Notes under the pieces: generated by a model
What the model saw: the letters and a program-made list of their open reading frames with translations, nothing else
Databases searched by the model: none
Told to the model about the DNA's origin: nothing
DNA from: Natrinema sp. DC36
GTDB taxonomy: Archaea > Halobacteriota > Halobacteria > Halobacteriales > Natrialbaceae
Direction of reading: 5' to 3'
NCBI RefSeq assembly: GCF_020405225.1
Contig: NZ_CP084472.1
Span: 1,364,001 to 1,428,000 of the forward strand
DNA length: 64,000 nt
Shown: positions 43,900 through 53,111 of the stretch, piece after piece
Layout of the letters: each line of letters begins with the position of its first letter
Position numbering within the stretch: the first letter of the stretch is position 1
Made by a program: the position numbers and the translations under genes

Positions 43900-44139
43900 C
43901 TTCCCGTCGGAGCCGGCAGCGTGATACCGACGCTGCCTGTACTCGTCTCGAGTTTTGCGAGTGCTCCGACTACCGAACCCACGGTACTATCGGCTGCTAT
44001 TCTCGAGGCCGACGGCCAGAGCGAACCCCGAGGAACGCGGATCGATTCTCTCCCGGCTGAAGCCGGACCAGTTCGAGACAAGCCGGACGCTCGCGAGGGA
44101 GGCCCTCGAGAAGCGGTCACGACGTAATTCGTGTTTCAG

Positions 44140-44403
44140 TTAGCGACTGTCCGGCTCGAGCTCGTCCGCATCAAGTTCCCCATTGAGATACTGCTCCCCG
44201 AGAGCAGTGATAACGTAGTATCCCTCATCGACTCGAGCCACGAGACCATACTCAACCAACACGGAGAGCCGTCGACTGACGCCAGTCCGGTCACGATCGA
44301 TGTTTCTCCCGATCGTCGTCGGACCAAGCTCTAACCCGGTATTCAGCACCTCCAGAATCCGCTCGTCTGTCGGATTCTGCATCCAATCACCGGGTTTCCT
44401 CAT
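44140..44403 (-). CDS. Winged-helix regulator, phiH1-repressor-like
   Basis: 87 aa. It reads DWMQNPTDERILEVLNTGLE, then GPTTIGRNIDRDRTGVSRRL as the recognition helix, and YGLVARVDEGYYVITALGEQ as the wing. This is the pattern of small haloarchaeal phage phiH1-repressor-type winged helices. It is divergent from the regulator at 44636 across a region holding a perfect palindrome. Confidence 0.75.
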   Translation of the reverse strand: MRKPGDWMQNPTDERILEVLNTGLELGPTTIGRNIDRDRTGVSRRLSVLVEYGLVARVDEGYYVITALGEQYLNGELDADELEPDSR

Positions 44404-44478
44404 CAGTTACGCGTTTCTGACCGGCTTCTTACATCGTTCGAAACGCTCGAGTGGTTAGACGATACTGTGGATAAAATC

Positions 44479-44492
44479 CTACGATATCGTAG
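44479..44492. promoter_or_regulatory. Perfect 14-bp palindrome CTACGATATCGTAG between divergent regulators
   Basis: It lies directly beside ATAAAAT (44471-44477), a TATA-like box readable on the minus strand, and upstream of CTTATTG on the plus strand. In the intergenic space between two winged-helix genes, this is a strong candidate operator controlling one or both. Confidence 0.6.
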
Positions 44493-44635
44493 AAGGGCTT
44501 ATTGTGATAGACGCGGGAGTAAGCAAATACGAGCATCGCAGTGGCTCACTACCTGTTGAGTCCAAATCGAAAATCCAACCCGGTACTTCAGACACCGGCT
44601 CCACCACAAGCTCCCGAAACCACCCTCCGAAACCC

Positions 44636-45070
44636 ATGCACGACGAAACCCCACAGAACCATGACCGGCCCGCTCGAGCGACCGAACCACCCCGAAACTA
44701 CCCCGCGCCCGACGGCCGAACCGCGTGGATCGAACTCACCGCCTTCCAGCGCGACTGTCTCGAGGCCGTCACCCGCCTCGAGCGAACCCACATCCCCGCC
44801 CGCGAACCCGCGATCATCGACGAACTCGAGCGCGCCTACCCCAGCGTCACCCGCACCAGACTCGATCCGAACCTGCACGTGCTCGTGGGTCACGGCCTGC
44901 TCGAGAAGCGGCGACTCGGGGCCCATCGGTACGTGTATCCCCTCACCGACGACGGGCGCGCCCTCCTCATCCAGCGCGCCGAACGCCTCGCGCTCGCCTG
45001 CGAGATCGGCGCGACCGATTCCGACGCGGTCGACGCGAGCGCTCGCGAGCGCGGCGAGGGGAACGGATGA
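44636..45070 (+). CDS. Winged-helix DNA-binding regulator (PadR-like), 144 aa
   Basis: From ATG 44636 (MHDETPQNHDRP) because upstream residues are Ser/Pro-rich non-coding-like sequence. The core WIELTAFQRDCLEAVTRLER, then DELERAYPSVTRTRLDPNLH and a wing HGLLEKRRLGAHRYVYPLTD, is a PadR/MarR-like winged helix. Its stop overlaps the start of the following 46-aa zinc protein by four bases (ATGA). Confidence 0.75.
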   Translation: MHDETPQNHDRPARATEPPRNYPAPDGRTAWIELTAFQRDCLEAVTRLERTHIPAREPAIIDELERAYPSVTRTRLDPNLHVLVGHGLLEKRRLGAHRYVYPLTDDGRALLIQRAERLALACEIGATDSDAVDASARERGEGNG

Positions 45071-45207
45071 CCGACTCGAGCGACGGGGCTCCGACGCGGT
45101 GCCCGAACTGCGACGCGGCGATTCCCGAACGCGATCCGCTGGTGGGCTGGTGGCTCTGTGACGACTGCGCGATCGCGGTCACCGATGCCGGCGAACGGAT
45201 GACGTGA
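45067..45207 (+). CDS. 46-aa zinc-ribbon micro-protein
   Basis: Starts inside the stop of the upstream regulator. CPNC (12-15) and CDDC (31-34) separated by about 15 residues with a WW pair between them make a minimal zinc ribbon. Strong haloarchaeal codon bias and coupling support a real gene. It may act as a partner of the regulator. Confidence 0.55.
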   Translation: MTDSSDGAPTRCPNCDAAIPERDPLVGWWLCDDCAIAVTDAGERMT

Positions 45208-45304
45208 CTCGAGCCGATGGTGAGACCGCCCCCTCGAGCCAGCGCAGAAAGGTACGCCGCAGAGACAGAGCGGAAACTCACGCCACGGAAACCCCCTTCG
45301 CCGG

Positions 45305-45772
45305 TCACTCCTCGCCGTCGGTTTTGATGATCGCGAACCAGAAGTCCTCGATCGACTGGACGAACTCGACGAACTCGTCGGTCTCGACCGGTTTTTGGAT
45401 GTACTCGTCGGCCTCGAGGTCGTGGGATCGCACGATGTCTTCGCCCATCTTCGAACTCGTGAGGACGACGACGGGAATCTCGCTCAACACCGGTTCGCCC
45501 TTCAGTTCCGCGAGCACCTCCATCCCGCTCTTGCCGGGGAGCTGGGGCTCGAGCAGGATCAGATCCGGCTGCGGGACATCCGCGTAGTCACCGCGTTGAT
45601 GCACGAACTCGAGCGCCGCCTCGCCGTCGGAGACCGTGTGAACGGCGTTCGCGATTTTCCCCTCCTCGAAGTTCTCCTCGAAGAGCCGCACGTCGCCGTG
45701 ATTCGGCTCGACCAGTAAAATGTCGACCACCTCCCCCAGATCAGTTTCGCCGGTTTCGTCTGCCGAAGCCAT
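45305..45772 (-). CDS. Response-regulator receiver-like protein, phospho-acceptor Asp replaced by Glu
   Basis: 155 aa, a single receiver-type domain. It has VDILLVEPNHGDVRL (acidic pocket with Glu-Pro instead of Asp-Asp), DLILLEPQLPGKSGMEVL where the acceptor position is Glu75, VVVLTSSKMGED (conserved Thr) and YIQKPVETDEF (conserved Lys). It has no output domain. In typical haloarchaeal receivers this place is LLDLNLPG. Either a constitutive phosphomimic or a pseudo-receiver acting as an adaptor. No kinase is directly coupled to it; the nearest is at 47193. Confidence 0.85.
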   Translation of the reverse strand: MASADETGETDLGEVVDILLVEPNHGDVRLFEENFEEGKIANAVHTVSDGEAALEFVHQRGDYADVPQPDLILLEPQLPGKSGMEVLAELKGEPVLSEIPVVVLTSSKMGEDIVRSHDLEADEYIQKPVETDEFVEFVQSIEDFWFAIIKTDGEE

Positions 45773-45912
45773 ACGTGGCTATACAACCGCAAGAATAAAA
45801 CTGCAACTCTCTGGCCCGATTACTGTCAAGTAGTCGTTTCAGCGTCTCTCAGGGCTGCGTCCCCCGTTCGGCGGACCAGCCGCCCGCCGCCAACTGCGGG
45901 AACGCGGAATCG

Positions 45913-46950
45913 CTACTCGCGGCCGCCGGCTCCCGTCACTCGCTCGACGACCAGCCGCTCGAGGCGCTCGATCCGCCGCTCGGTGCTCGGATGGGTCCGA
46001 AACGGGCCCGGCGACGCGACCGCCGCCTCGCGCGGGAGAATATCCAGCGCGCTCGCCGACTTCGCCCAGGTACGCTTGTCCTCGCTCGGCCGCGAGCGGT
46101 CGTCCGAGAGCGTCTCGAGCGCGCTGGCGAGGTCGCTCGGCGCGCCCGTCAGTTCCGCGGCCCCCCTGTCGGCCGCGAACTCCCGACCGCGCGAGAGGAC
46201 GGCGATCCCGAACTGACAGCACAGTCGCTGTCCCGTCGTGACGACCGTCAGGAGCGCCCACAGGACGAGCCGGGCCAGATAGGCCAGGGGCTGAGAGACC
46301 AACAGTTTCCGGGACGGCGGATCGTCCGACCCCACGTGTTCGGCGACCAGCATCGGAACGAGCACGAGATTCATGATGCGGCTGTCGCCGTTCGCGAGGT
46401 GGCTGATCTCGTGTGCGAGCACCGCCTCCAGTTCCCCCGTCGAGAGCCGATTTACGAGCCCCGTGGTGACGATGACGGTCCCGCTCGAGCGGCCGCCGAC
46501 GGCGTACGACGCCGGCCGTCGGCGATCGGCGACGTAGACATCCGGCTCCGGAACGTCTCCCTGCTGGGCGAGCCGACGGGCCATCGCCGCCAGTTCGGGA
46601 TGGGTTTCGGACGCCGGCGCGCCCGCTTTCCCGAGTTCCGCCTGGAACTCCCGGATTTCGTCCCGGACCGGCCAGTAGTAGAGGACCGGGAGCAGGGGAA
46701 TCCCGCTCGCGACCGCGACGCGGAGGGGATGCGTGAACGTCCACTGCACCACTCCGACGTAGCCCCCGGAAAACGGCAGGAGCAGCGTCTCGAGCACGTA
46801 GAGGACGAGGAGGATCCCGAGCCACGCGAGCGAGCCGCCGACGACGATCGCCGTCGCGGCGATGAGTATCGAGACGACCGTCAGTACGGCCAGAGCGACG
46901 ACCATCCGCCAGAGCAGTGACGCTCGAATCCGGGCACCTGATGTCATCAT
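45913..46950 (-). CDS. HtpX-like M48 zinc metalloprotease
   Basis: 345 aa. The zinc motif HEISH (His180, Glu181, His184) is preceded by ELEAVLAH. The third ligand region is RGREFAADRGAAELTG. There are two N-terminal hydrophobic helices and further hydrophobic segments around residues 195-240. HtpX-type proteases degrade misfolded membrane proteins. Residue 345 is preceded by a basic tail. The start may be either of two adjacent ATGs. Confidence 0.9.
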   Translation of the reverse strand: MMTSGARIRASLLWRMVVALAVLTVVSILIAATAIVVGGSLAWLGILLVLYVLETLLLPFSGGYVGVVQWTFTHPLRVAVASGIPLLPVLYYWPVRDEIREFQAELGKAGAPASETHPELAAMARRLAQQGDVPEPDVYVADRRRPASYAVGGRSSGTVIVTTGLVNRLSTGELEAVLAHEISHLANGDSRIMNLVLVPMLVAEHVGSDDPPSRKLLVSQPLAYLARLVLWALLTVVTTGQRLCCQFGIAVLSRGREFAADRGAAELTGAPSDLASALETLSDDRSRPSEDKRTWAKSASALDILPREAAVASPGPFRTHPSTERRIERLERLVVERVTGAGGRE

Positions 46951-47192
46951 ATTGCCACCTCTACACGAGATGCACGGTCACCGTCGGTCATTAGTGTTCC
47001 GCATCTGACTGATAGAACGAACGTCACCGACGCTCGAGGACGCCGGACGACCTGCCGAGTACGCTGTGACTTCTCGGAATGATCCCTCGGTCCCCCTACG
47101 AGGAAGCGAGCGTTCAGCCGCGGTACCCGACGGGTCTGACGGTTAATCGTCCGGGGAAGCTCTTATCCTCTGCCCCACGAAATGTACCACGA

Positions 47193-49601
47193 ATGACTTC
47201 ATCTCCTCGAGCGGATCTCGATCCCTCGACACGAGCCCGCATCCGCCAACAGGAGGCCGTCGCCGAACTCGGACAGCGCGCCCTCGAGATCGACGATCTC
47301 ACGCGTTTGCTTCGAGAGGCGACAGCGACGATCGCCGAGACGCTCGAGACCGAGTTCGTGGCGGTGCTCGAGTCGCTGCCGGCGACTGACGAGTGCGTCC
47401 TTCGGCAGGGCGTGGGCTGGCGCGACGGGTGCGTCGGGACCGCGACGGTGTCGGCGACTCCCGACTCGCAGGCCGGCCGCGCGCTGCGCGCCGACGGGCC
47501 GGTCGTCGTGGACGATCTGCGAACCGACGAGCGGTTTTCCGATCCCGACCTCTTCACCGATCACGGCATCGTCAGCGGGATCAGCGTCAGTATCGGCTCG
47601 GGCGAGGAGCCGTGGGGCGTCCTGGCAGCCCACCCGACCGAACGGCGGGAGTTCGCGGAACACGACGCGAATTTCATCCGGAGCGTGTCGAACATCCTCG
47701 CGATGGCCGTCGAGAACGAACGGACGGAGCGTCGGTTCGAGGCGGTTTTCGACGACCCGAACATCCTCGTCGGCCTGCTCGAGCCGGACGGGACGGTGCT
47801 GGATATCAACCGGACGGCGATGGACTACATCGACGCCGACCTCGCGGACGTGATCGACGAGCCCTTCTGGGAGACGCCGTGGTGGGGGGACGGAGAGGGC
47901 GTTCAGTCCGACGTGAAAGAGTGGACCGAGCGAGCGGCGGCCGGCGAGTACGTCGAGTTCGAGACCGATATCGTCGGACGAAATGCGCAGCAATTCACGG
48001 TCAGCGGCGTCTTCAGACCCGTCACGAACGACGAGGGAGACGTCGTGTCGATCATCGTCTCCGATCGCGATATCACCGAACGCAAGGAGCACGAACGGTA
48101 CCTTCGCGACGCGAAGGCACAGTTCGAGGCCGCGACCGAAGCCGGTGCGGTCGGGACGTGGGAATGGAAGATTCCCGAAGATCAGATGACCGTCGGAGCG
48201 TCGTTCGCCAAAACGTTCGGTATCGACCCTGACGACGCTCGCGACGGCGTTCCACTCGGACGGTTCACTGCTGCGATCCACGAGGACGATCGCGACCGCG
48301 TCGAAGCGCAAGTCGAGGACGCCGTCGAACGCTGCAGTGAGTACGAGGCGGAGTATCGCGTCTGGAATGCGGACGACGAACTCCGGTGGGTCGTCGCCCG
48401 CGGCCACGTCGAGAGCGACGAGGACGGCGATCCCGTCACGTTCCCCGGCGCGCTCACGGACATCACGGACCGAAAGCGGGCCGAACTCGAGGTCGAACGG
48501 CAGCGAAAGGAACTCGAGACGCTCTTCCAGGTGTTACCCGTCGGTGCGGTCGTGGCGAACGCGGACGGATCGCTGCTCAGAGCGAACGAGACGGCGAAGG
48601 AGATCTGGGGCGGCGACGTCTTCGACGCGGAGTCGGTCGCGGACTACGAGAAGTATTCGGCGGTGTGGGCGGAGCGCGGCGAACCGGTCGGACCCGATGA
48701 TTGGACGATGGCGCAGGTACTGCAGGGCGAGGAAGTCGCGGAGCCGAACGTCTACGAGATCGAGCCGTTCGAGGGGGACCGACGAATCATCATGGAACAC
48801 GGGATGCCGGTCCGGGACGATGACGGGAACGTTAGTCGCGCCCTCGTCACGCTTACGGACATCACCGAACGGCGCGAGTCACAGCGGAAACTCGAAGAGA
48901 CGGTCGAGAAGCTCGAGGCGTCGAACGAGCGACTCGAGCAGTTCGCCTACGCCGCCTCGCACGACCTCCAGGAGCCCCTTCGCATGGTCACGAGCTACCT
49001 CCAGTTGCTCGACACCCGGTACGGTGACGCCTTCGACGAGGACGGGCGGGAGTTCCTCGAGTTTGCGGTCGACGGCGCGAACCGCATGAGCGAGATGATC
49101 GACGGCCTGCTCGAATACTCCCGCGTCGAGACGCGGGGCGATCCGCTCGAACCGATCGATCTCGACGCCGTGCTCGAGGACGTGATCGACGATCTCCAGT
49201 TACAGATCGAAGAGGCCGACGCCGAGATCGCGGTCGGCGATCTTCCCGTCGTCGAAGGCGACGCGAGTCAGTTGCGGCAGGTCTTCCAGAACCTCCTCGA
49301 TAACGCGCTGACGTATCACGCGGACGGCCCGCCGCGGGTGGACGTCACCGCCGAGCGCCGAGACCGAGAGTGGGTTCTCTCGGTTCGCGACGAGGGGATC
49401 GGCATCGATCCGGATAAGCAGGATCGCGTGTTCACGGTCTTCGATCGCCTGCACAGCCGCGAGGAGTACGAGGGGACGGGAATCGGGCTGGCGCTCTGTC
49501 GACGGATCGTCGAACGCCACGGCGGAGCGATCTGGGTCGACTCCGAGCCCGGCGAGGGAACGACGTTCTCGTTGACGCTTCCGGCAGCGACTGAACCGTG
49601 A
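47193..49601 (+). CDS. Multi-domain GAF/PAS sensor histidine kinase
   Basis: 802 aa from ATG 47193 (MTSSPRADLDPS). Domain order: a GAF domain (about 40-170; VVVDDLRTDERF, ISVSIGSGEEPWGVLAAH), PAS domains at about 185-300, 305-425 and 430-555 (with PAC motifs such as DRDITERKEHERY, TDITDRKRAEL and TDITERRESQ), HisKA with His590 in AYAASHDLQEPLRMV, and a C-terminal HATPase_c (FQNLLDNALTYHAD; DEGIGIDPDKQDRVFTVFDR; GTGIGLALCRRIVERHGG). Soluble sensor, no membrane helices. Signal unknown; probably cytoplasmic redox or light. Confidence 0.93.
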   Translation: MTSSPRADLDPSTRARIRQQEAVAELGQRALEIDDLTRLLREATATIAETLETEFVAVLESLPATDECVLRQGVGWRDGCVGTATVSATPDSQAGRALRADGPVVVDDLRTDERFSDPDLFTDHGIVSGISVSIGSGEEPWGVLAAHPTERREFAEHDANFIRSVSNILAMAVENERTERRFEAVFDDPNILVGLLEPDGTVLDINRTAMDYIDADLADVIDEPFWETPWWGDGEGVQSDVKEWTERAAAGEYVEFETDIVGRNAQQFTVSGVFRPVTNDEGDVVSIIVSDRDITERKEHERYLRDAKAQFEAATEAGAVGTWEWKIPEDQMTVGASFAKTFGIDPDDARDGVPLGRFTAAIHEDDRDRVEAQVEDAVERCSEYEAEYRVWNADDELRWVVARGHVESDEDGDPVTFPGALTDITDRKRAELEVERQRKELETLFQVLPVGAVVANADGSLLRANETAKEIWGGDVFDAESVADYEKYSAVWAERGEPVGPDDWTMAQVLQGEEVAEPNVYEIEPFEGDRRIIMEHGMPVRDDDGNVSRALVTLTDITERRESQRKLEETVEKLEASNERLEQFAYAASHDLQEPLRMVTSYLQLLDTRYGDAFDEDGREFLEFAVDGANRMSEMIDGLLEYSRVETRGDPLEPIDLDAVLEDVIDDLQLQIEEADAEIAVGDLPVVEGDASQLRQVFQNLLDNALTYHADGPPRVDVTAERRDREWVLSVRDEGIGIDPDKQDRVFTVFDRLHSREEYEGTGIGLALCRRIVERHGGAIWVDSEPGEGTTFSLTLPAATEP

Positions 49602-49846
49602 ACGGCTTCGGGGAGATTCAGTCGTTGGCGGTCGATCGCCGAACGGCGTCGCATTCCGGCGGGACGACGGGTCGGCGGAATATCAGCTGAACGGGAAGAC
49701 ACCGATTCCACGGCCGTCGTCCGATCGGGTCCGTGCTGACTATCGCTTCCCCGCTCGTTCGACGGATCCACTCATCAACTACAGTTACTTATCAGCTCAA
49801 ATATATTATCGGTGCCCTCAAATACGAAGCTCACGTTGCATTGCAT

Positions 49847-50242
49847 ATGAGCCAAACGCGATCCGCGGACGACTCGTCGGTACTGGTCGAACGAACGGCC
49901 GGATTAACGGCGGTACTCGGTGCGTTCATCATGGCATCGACGGTCGTCTTCACGATCACGGGCAACATGGGGATCCACAACGTCCTCGTGGGCGCTGTGA
50001 CCGCACTCGTCGCCTCGGTACACGCGTACCGAACCGGCGAAAGCCGTACCCAGAGCATCGCCCTCGCCGCGGTCCTCGTGGTGCTCGGAATCTGGATCGC
50101 GGCGTCGCCGTTCGTTTTCGGAATCGAGCGAGAACTGGTGGTCGGAATCAATAGCCTCGGTGGGACGATCATCGCGATTCTCTCGCTCGTCGGTGTGTAC
50201 GGAAGCGTCCGAACGACGGACACGACCGCGACGACCGCCTGA
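49847..50242 (+). CDS. SPW-repeat membrane protein
   Basis: 131 aa from ATG 49847. Four hydrophobic segments; the second half contains IWIAASPFVFGIERE, a match for the SPW repeat (SP[WF]xxG). A TATATTATC element (about 49802) precedes it. SPW proteins are widespread small membrane proteins of unknown role. Confidence 0.75.
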   Translation: MSQTRSADDSSVLVERTAGLTAVLGAFIMASTVVFTITGNMGIHNVLVGAVTALVASVHAYRTGESRTQSIALAAVLVVLGIWIAASPFVFGIERELVVGINSLGGTIIAILSLVGVYGSVRTTDTTATTA

Positions 50243-50508
50243 CTCGAATGTACCCGTTTCGCGGCTGTCCGTTCTACTACGCTCGAGTGACAACGAAGCT
50301 GCCAGTCGCGAGCGGTTCGGCATGATCTTCCGCTCGAAGGAGTACGAGAGTACAACATCGAACCTGATCGCATGAGAACGATGCAATCAGCGCGTAAATC
50401 GGTCCTGTGCTACGATGGCCGTCACATGATGGGCGTCGTTCCGACCGAATCGTGTCAAAAACGGTCACGTTCGGGCGGCTTTTCCCGCTTCCGGTCGTCC
50501 GAATAGGC

Positions 50509-51102
50509 ATGAGCGACAGCGATGTCCACATAGCAGCGCTCTGTGGCAGTCTCCGCGAGGAAAGTCACACACGGACCGCACTCGAAGCCACCCTCTCGGC
50601 CGCCGAACGGGCCGGCGCGACGACCGAGTTACTCGACCTCCGGGAGTACGACCTCCCGATATTCGACGCCGACCGGGACCGCGAGGACGCGGGCGATGCC
50701 GAAGCGCTGGCAACCCGGGTTCGCGACGCCGATACGATCATTCTCGGCTCGCCGATGTATCACGGATCGTACGCCTCGCCGCTGAAGACCGCGATCGACT
50801 ACTGCGGGTTCGACGAGTTCGCGGACAAGACCGTCGGACTCCTCGCCGTTTCGGGCGGTGCCTTTCCCGTGACGACCCTGGAGCACATGCGATCGGTCTG
50901 CCGGGCGCTGAACGCGTGGGTGATCCCCCACGAGTCGGCGATTCCGAACGCGAGCGCCGCCTTCGAGGACGGCGAGTTCGTCGATCCGAAACTCGAGAAG
51001 CGGGTCACGACACTGGGTCGGCGGGCGGTGCAGTACGCGGCGATCGAGCCGGATCCGGACTCCTTCGAGAGCGATCAGAACGTGGGTGCAGCGGGGAAGT
51101 AA
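50509..51102 (+). CDS. NAD(P)H-dependent FMN reductase
   Basis: 197 aa from ATG 50509 (MSDSDVHIAALCGSLREESH). The flavodoxin-like fold has CGSLREESHTR (phosphate loop of FMN), ILGSPMYHGSYASPLKTAID (the family's P-x-Y-x-x-S-x-P motif), and LLAVSGGAFPVTTLEHMR. It reduces FMN, quinones or azo compounds. The start was chosen because the longer frame has a non-coding N-terminus. Confidence 0.88.
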   Translation: MSDSDVHIAALCGSLREESHTRTALEATLSAAERAGATTELLDLREYDLPIFDADRDREDAGDAEALATRVRDADTIILGSPMYHGSYASPLKTAIDYCGFDEFADKTVGLLAVSGGAFPVTTLEHMRSVCRALNAWVIPHESAIPNASAAFEDGEFVDPKLEKRVTTLGRRAVQYAAIEPDPDSFESDQNVGAAGK

Positions 51103-51215
51103 GCGGGATTCCCGCTCGAGGCGCACGCGTCACACGGACTACTGTCGGTCAGTCAGTTCTGGCGCACCCCCGATCCGCCATGCGGTGGGCCCGGACACGG
51201 TTACAACAGACCGTC

Positions 51216-51860
51216 TCAGGGGTCGAGAACCCGCTGGAATCGGTACTGGTGGGCGAGAAACGCGAACAGTCCGAAAACGAGCACACCGACGTGAAGCGCC
51301 TCGATCTCGAGAACGACCGTCGTGACCCCGAGCGAGATCGGTGGTGAGGAGAGGGCCCAGTCCGTAAACCAGGCGGTCGCGAGTAGCGCCGACGCGCCGA
51401 CGGCCATCAGGAGTCCCGGGACCACCGGCGTGAACGTCACGCGCGTTGACGCGTGTCGTCTGAAGACGCGTCGCTCGAGGAGGAACTGCCCGGTGAGGAT
51501 CCCGGTGAGGACGACGGTCGCGACGACGACGCCGGGAACGGCTCCGATCAGTTCGGCCACGAGCAGCCAGACGATCCACCCGGTCGTGAGCACGACCGTC
51601 ACGCCGAGTCGCCGCGGTTGCAGGAGGTCGTCGATATCGCTGACCGTCGCGCCGAAGACGCCCGCCCTGAGCAGTGACCCGCAAAAGAGCACCCCGAGCC
51701 CCGCGAGTGCTGTCAACGTCGTTCGCGAATCGACGACGAGGACGAACCAGGACCCGACCGCGAGCATTTCGACGGCCGCGGCCGAGAGCGCCGCGGTGAC
51801 GCCCACCACGCGTCGCCGCGTCGATCGGCCGAGAACCCCGGGCTGGCGGAAAACGCTCAT
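51216..51860 (-). CDS. Multi-pass membrane protein of unknown family, 214 aa
   Basis: About six hydrophobic helices with Arg-rich cytoplasmic loops (for example QPRRLG, ERRVFRRHAS). Neither transporter nor enzyme motifs seen. The ATG (51860) is preceded by an AT-containing region. Stand-alone gene. Confidence 0.65.
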   Translation of the reverse strand: MSVFRQPGVLGRSTRRRVVGVTAALSAAAVEMLAVGSWFVLVVDSRTTLTALAGLGVLFCGSLLRAGVFGATVSDIDDLLQPRRLGVTVVLTTGWIVWLLVAELIGAVPGVVVATVVLTGILTGQFLLERRVFRRHASTRVTFTPVVPGLLMAVGASALLATAWFTDWALSSPPISLGVTTVVLEIEALHVGVLVFGLFAFLAHQYRFQRVLDP

Positions 51861-52339
51861 ACCCAGATCCGTTTCGAGCGAATCCCTTTCGTTATGGAAG
51901 GCGTTCTACACCTCCTTTCGCCCTCGTCGCGCCGATGAAACCTTATAGCACGGGAAGCAGTCGGTTTCTCGATCGACGGCGCGATCCGAGCGGCGGGCGG
52001 AGTCCTCGCGTCGCCCGTCGATCGAAGGCCTACTCGGCAGCCGTCAGCGCACGCGCGACCGACACGTGCTCAAGGCCCGCCGAAAGCGAACGTAGGAAGC
52101 GATTTCCCCGACGAAATCCCGCATATATCGGCTCTCGGGCCGGTTCTGTCGACCGTGATGCGAATCCAAGTCGACAGCGACCGACCGCGATGGCCGGTGA
52201 GCAGTCGGTCGCCAAGCCGGTAAACAACTAATTAAACAGTTTGTCTTTCGAAATCGGTCCCTGAAACGAGCGGGACCGGTGGGTCCGACGACGGAAACGG
52301 TGAACAGAACTATGTACGGTGGTGTGGTCGGAGCGAATT
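51861..52339. other. Intergenic region, no convincing gene
   Basis: About 480 bases between divergent genes. A TTATAGC-like element near 51942 and an AATTAAAC stretch near 52230 may be promoter parts. Short frames have Arg-rich shadow composition. Confidence 0.45.
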
Positions 52340-52864
52340 ATGCCCGAGATGGAACAACAAGACAAAACGTTGTCCGAGCTCATCGTCAAGGAAGCAATCA
52401 ACAAAGGAATGGACTCGCCGATGCGCGAGTCGATTCTCGAAGCTGTCGAAGAGTCTGAAGGATCGCGATCGGGCGGACGGCTACCGCTCGCGGGGGCCCT
52501 GTTCGGCCTCGGCGCAGCTGTGGGCTTTCTCGTGGGTCGTCAATCGCCCGAATTCGAGGGGTCACCGATCGAGGACCTCGAGGAGCCGGAGATCATCGAG
52601 GACGTCATGGAGTCGACCGAAATGACCGACGAGACGGAGGAGGAATCGGGTACCGGCTCGACATCGCGGCTCCCCCGACTGCTGCTCGCCGTGGGCGTGC
52701 TCGCCGGGGCCGCGTTCCTCCGTCGCCGCCTCGCCTCGGACGAGGAAGAGGAGTGGGAGCCGATCGAGGAGTTCGAACCGGCGACAAGCGGCGATTCGGA
52801 CGATGAGTCGGAAGAGATGGAGGAGGCCGAGGCCGAGGAGACCGGCGAGGAAGGCGAGGAATAG
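52340..52864 (+). CDS. Acidic protein with two hydrophobic segments, 174 aa
   Basis: From ATG 52340 (MPEMEQQDKTLSELIVKEAI). An N-terminal helix is followed by a Gly-rich transmembrane segment (LPLAGALFGLGAAVGFLVGR), an acidic linker, a second segment (LPRLLLAVGVLAGAAFLRRR) and a very acidic Glu tail. The two segments suggest a hairpin membrane protein with both termini on one side. I cannot name the family. The stop is TAG, and the frame stays open beyond it to 53143. Confidence 0.75.
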   Translation: MPEMEQQDKTLSELIVKEAINKGMDSPMRESILEAVEESEGSRSGGRLPLAGALFGLGAAVGFLVGRQSPEFEGSPIEDLEEPEIIEDVMESTEMTDETEEESGTGSTSRLPRLLLAVGVLAGAAFLRRRLASDEEEEWEPIEEFEPATSGDSDDESEEMEEAEAEETGEEGEE

Positions 52865-53111
52865 GGTGAGGAAAGCGAAATAAGCGAAGTGTCGCGAGCC
52901 GCTCGAACGACCGAGTTCGTGGATTCGAACCGCCGCTCTTCGATCCGAACAGGCCCCGCCGATCTAAACAGCGTCTCTCCGAGTCGAACGACGCCCCTCC
53001 GGTTCGGCCAGTGCTCCGCTGAGCCGACCGGTGGCTCGGACCAGTTTTTTCGAATCCGTGTCGTCGCCCTGACGAAGGAGCTAAGGGACCGACGCAGACA
53101 GTATACGGTCA

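Noticed and set aside
43921-44127. Short frames between the small zinc gene and the phiH1-like regulator
   Set aside because: Two overlapping frames of similar length, neither with a motif or clear codon bias; possibly remains of a lost gene but unsupported.
45839-46825. 328-aa ORF antisense/shifted to the M48 protease
   Set aside because: It is the alternate frame of the protease gene with Arg/Gly/Pro-rich shadow composition; the HEISH frame is the real one.
52905-52990. Possible minus-strand tRNA (reverse of GGTTCGAATCC)
   Set aside because: Only a T-loop-like word is present; no complementary acceptor or anticodon arm could be found.
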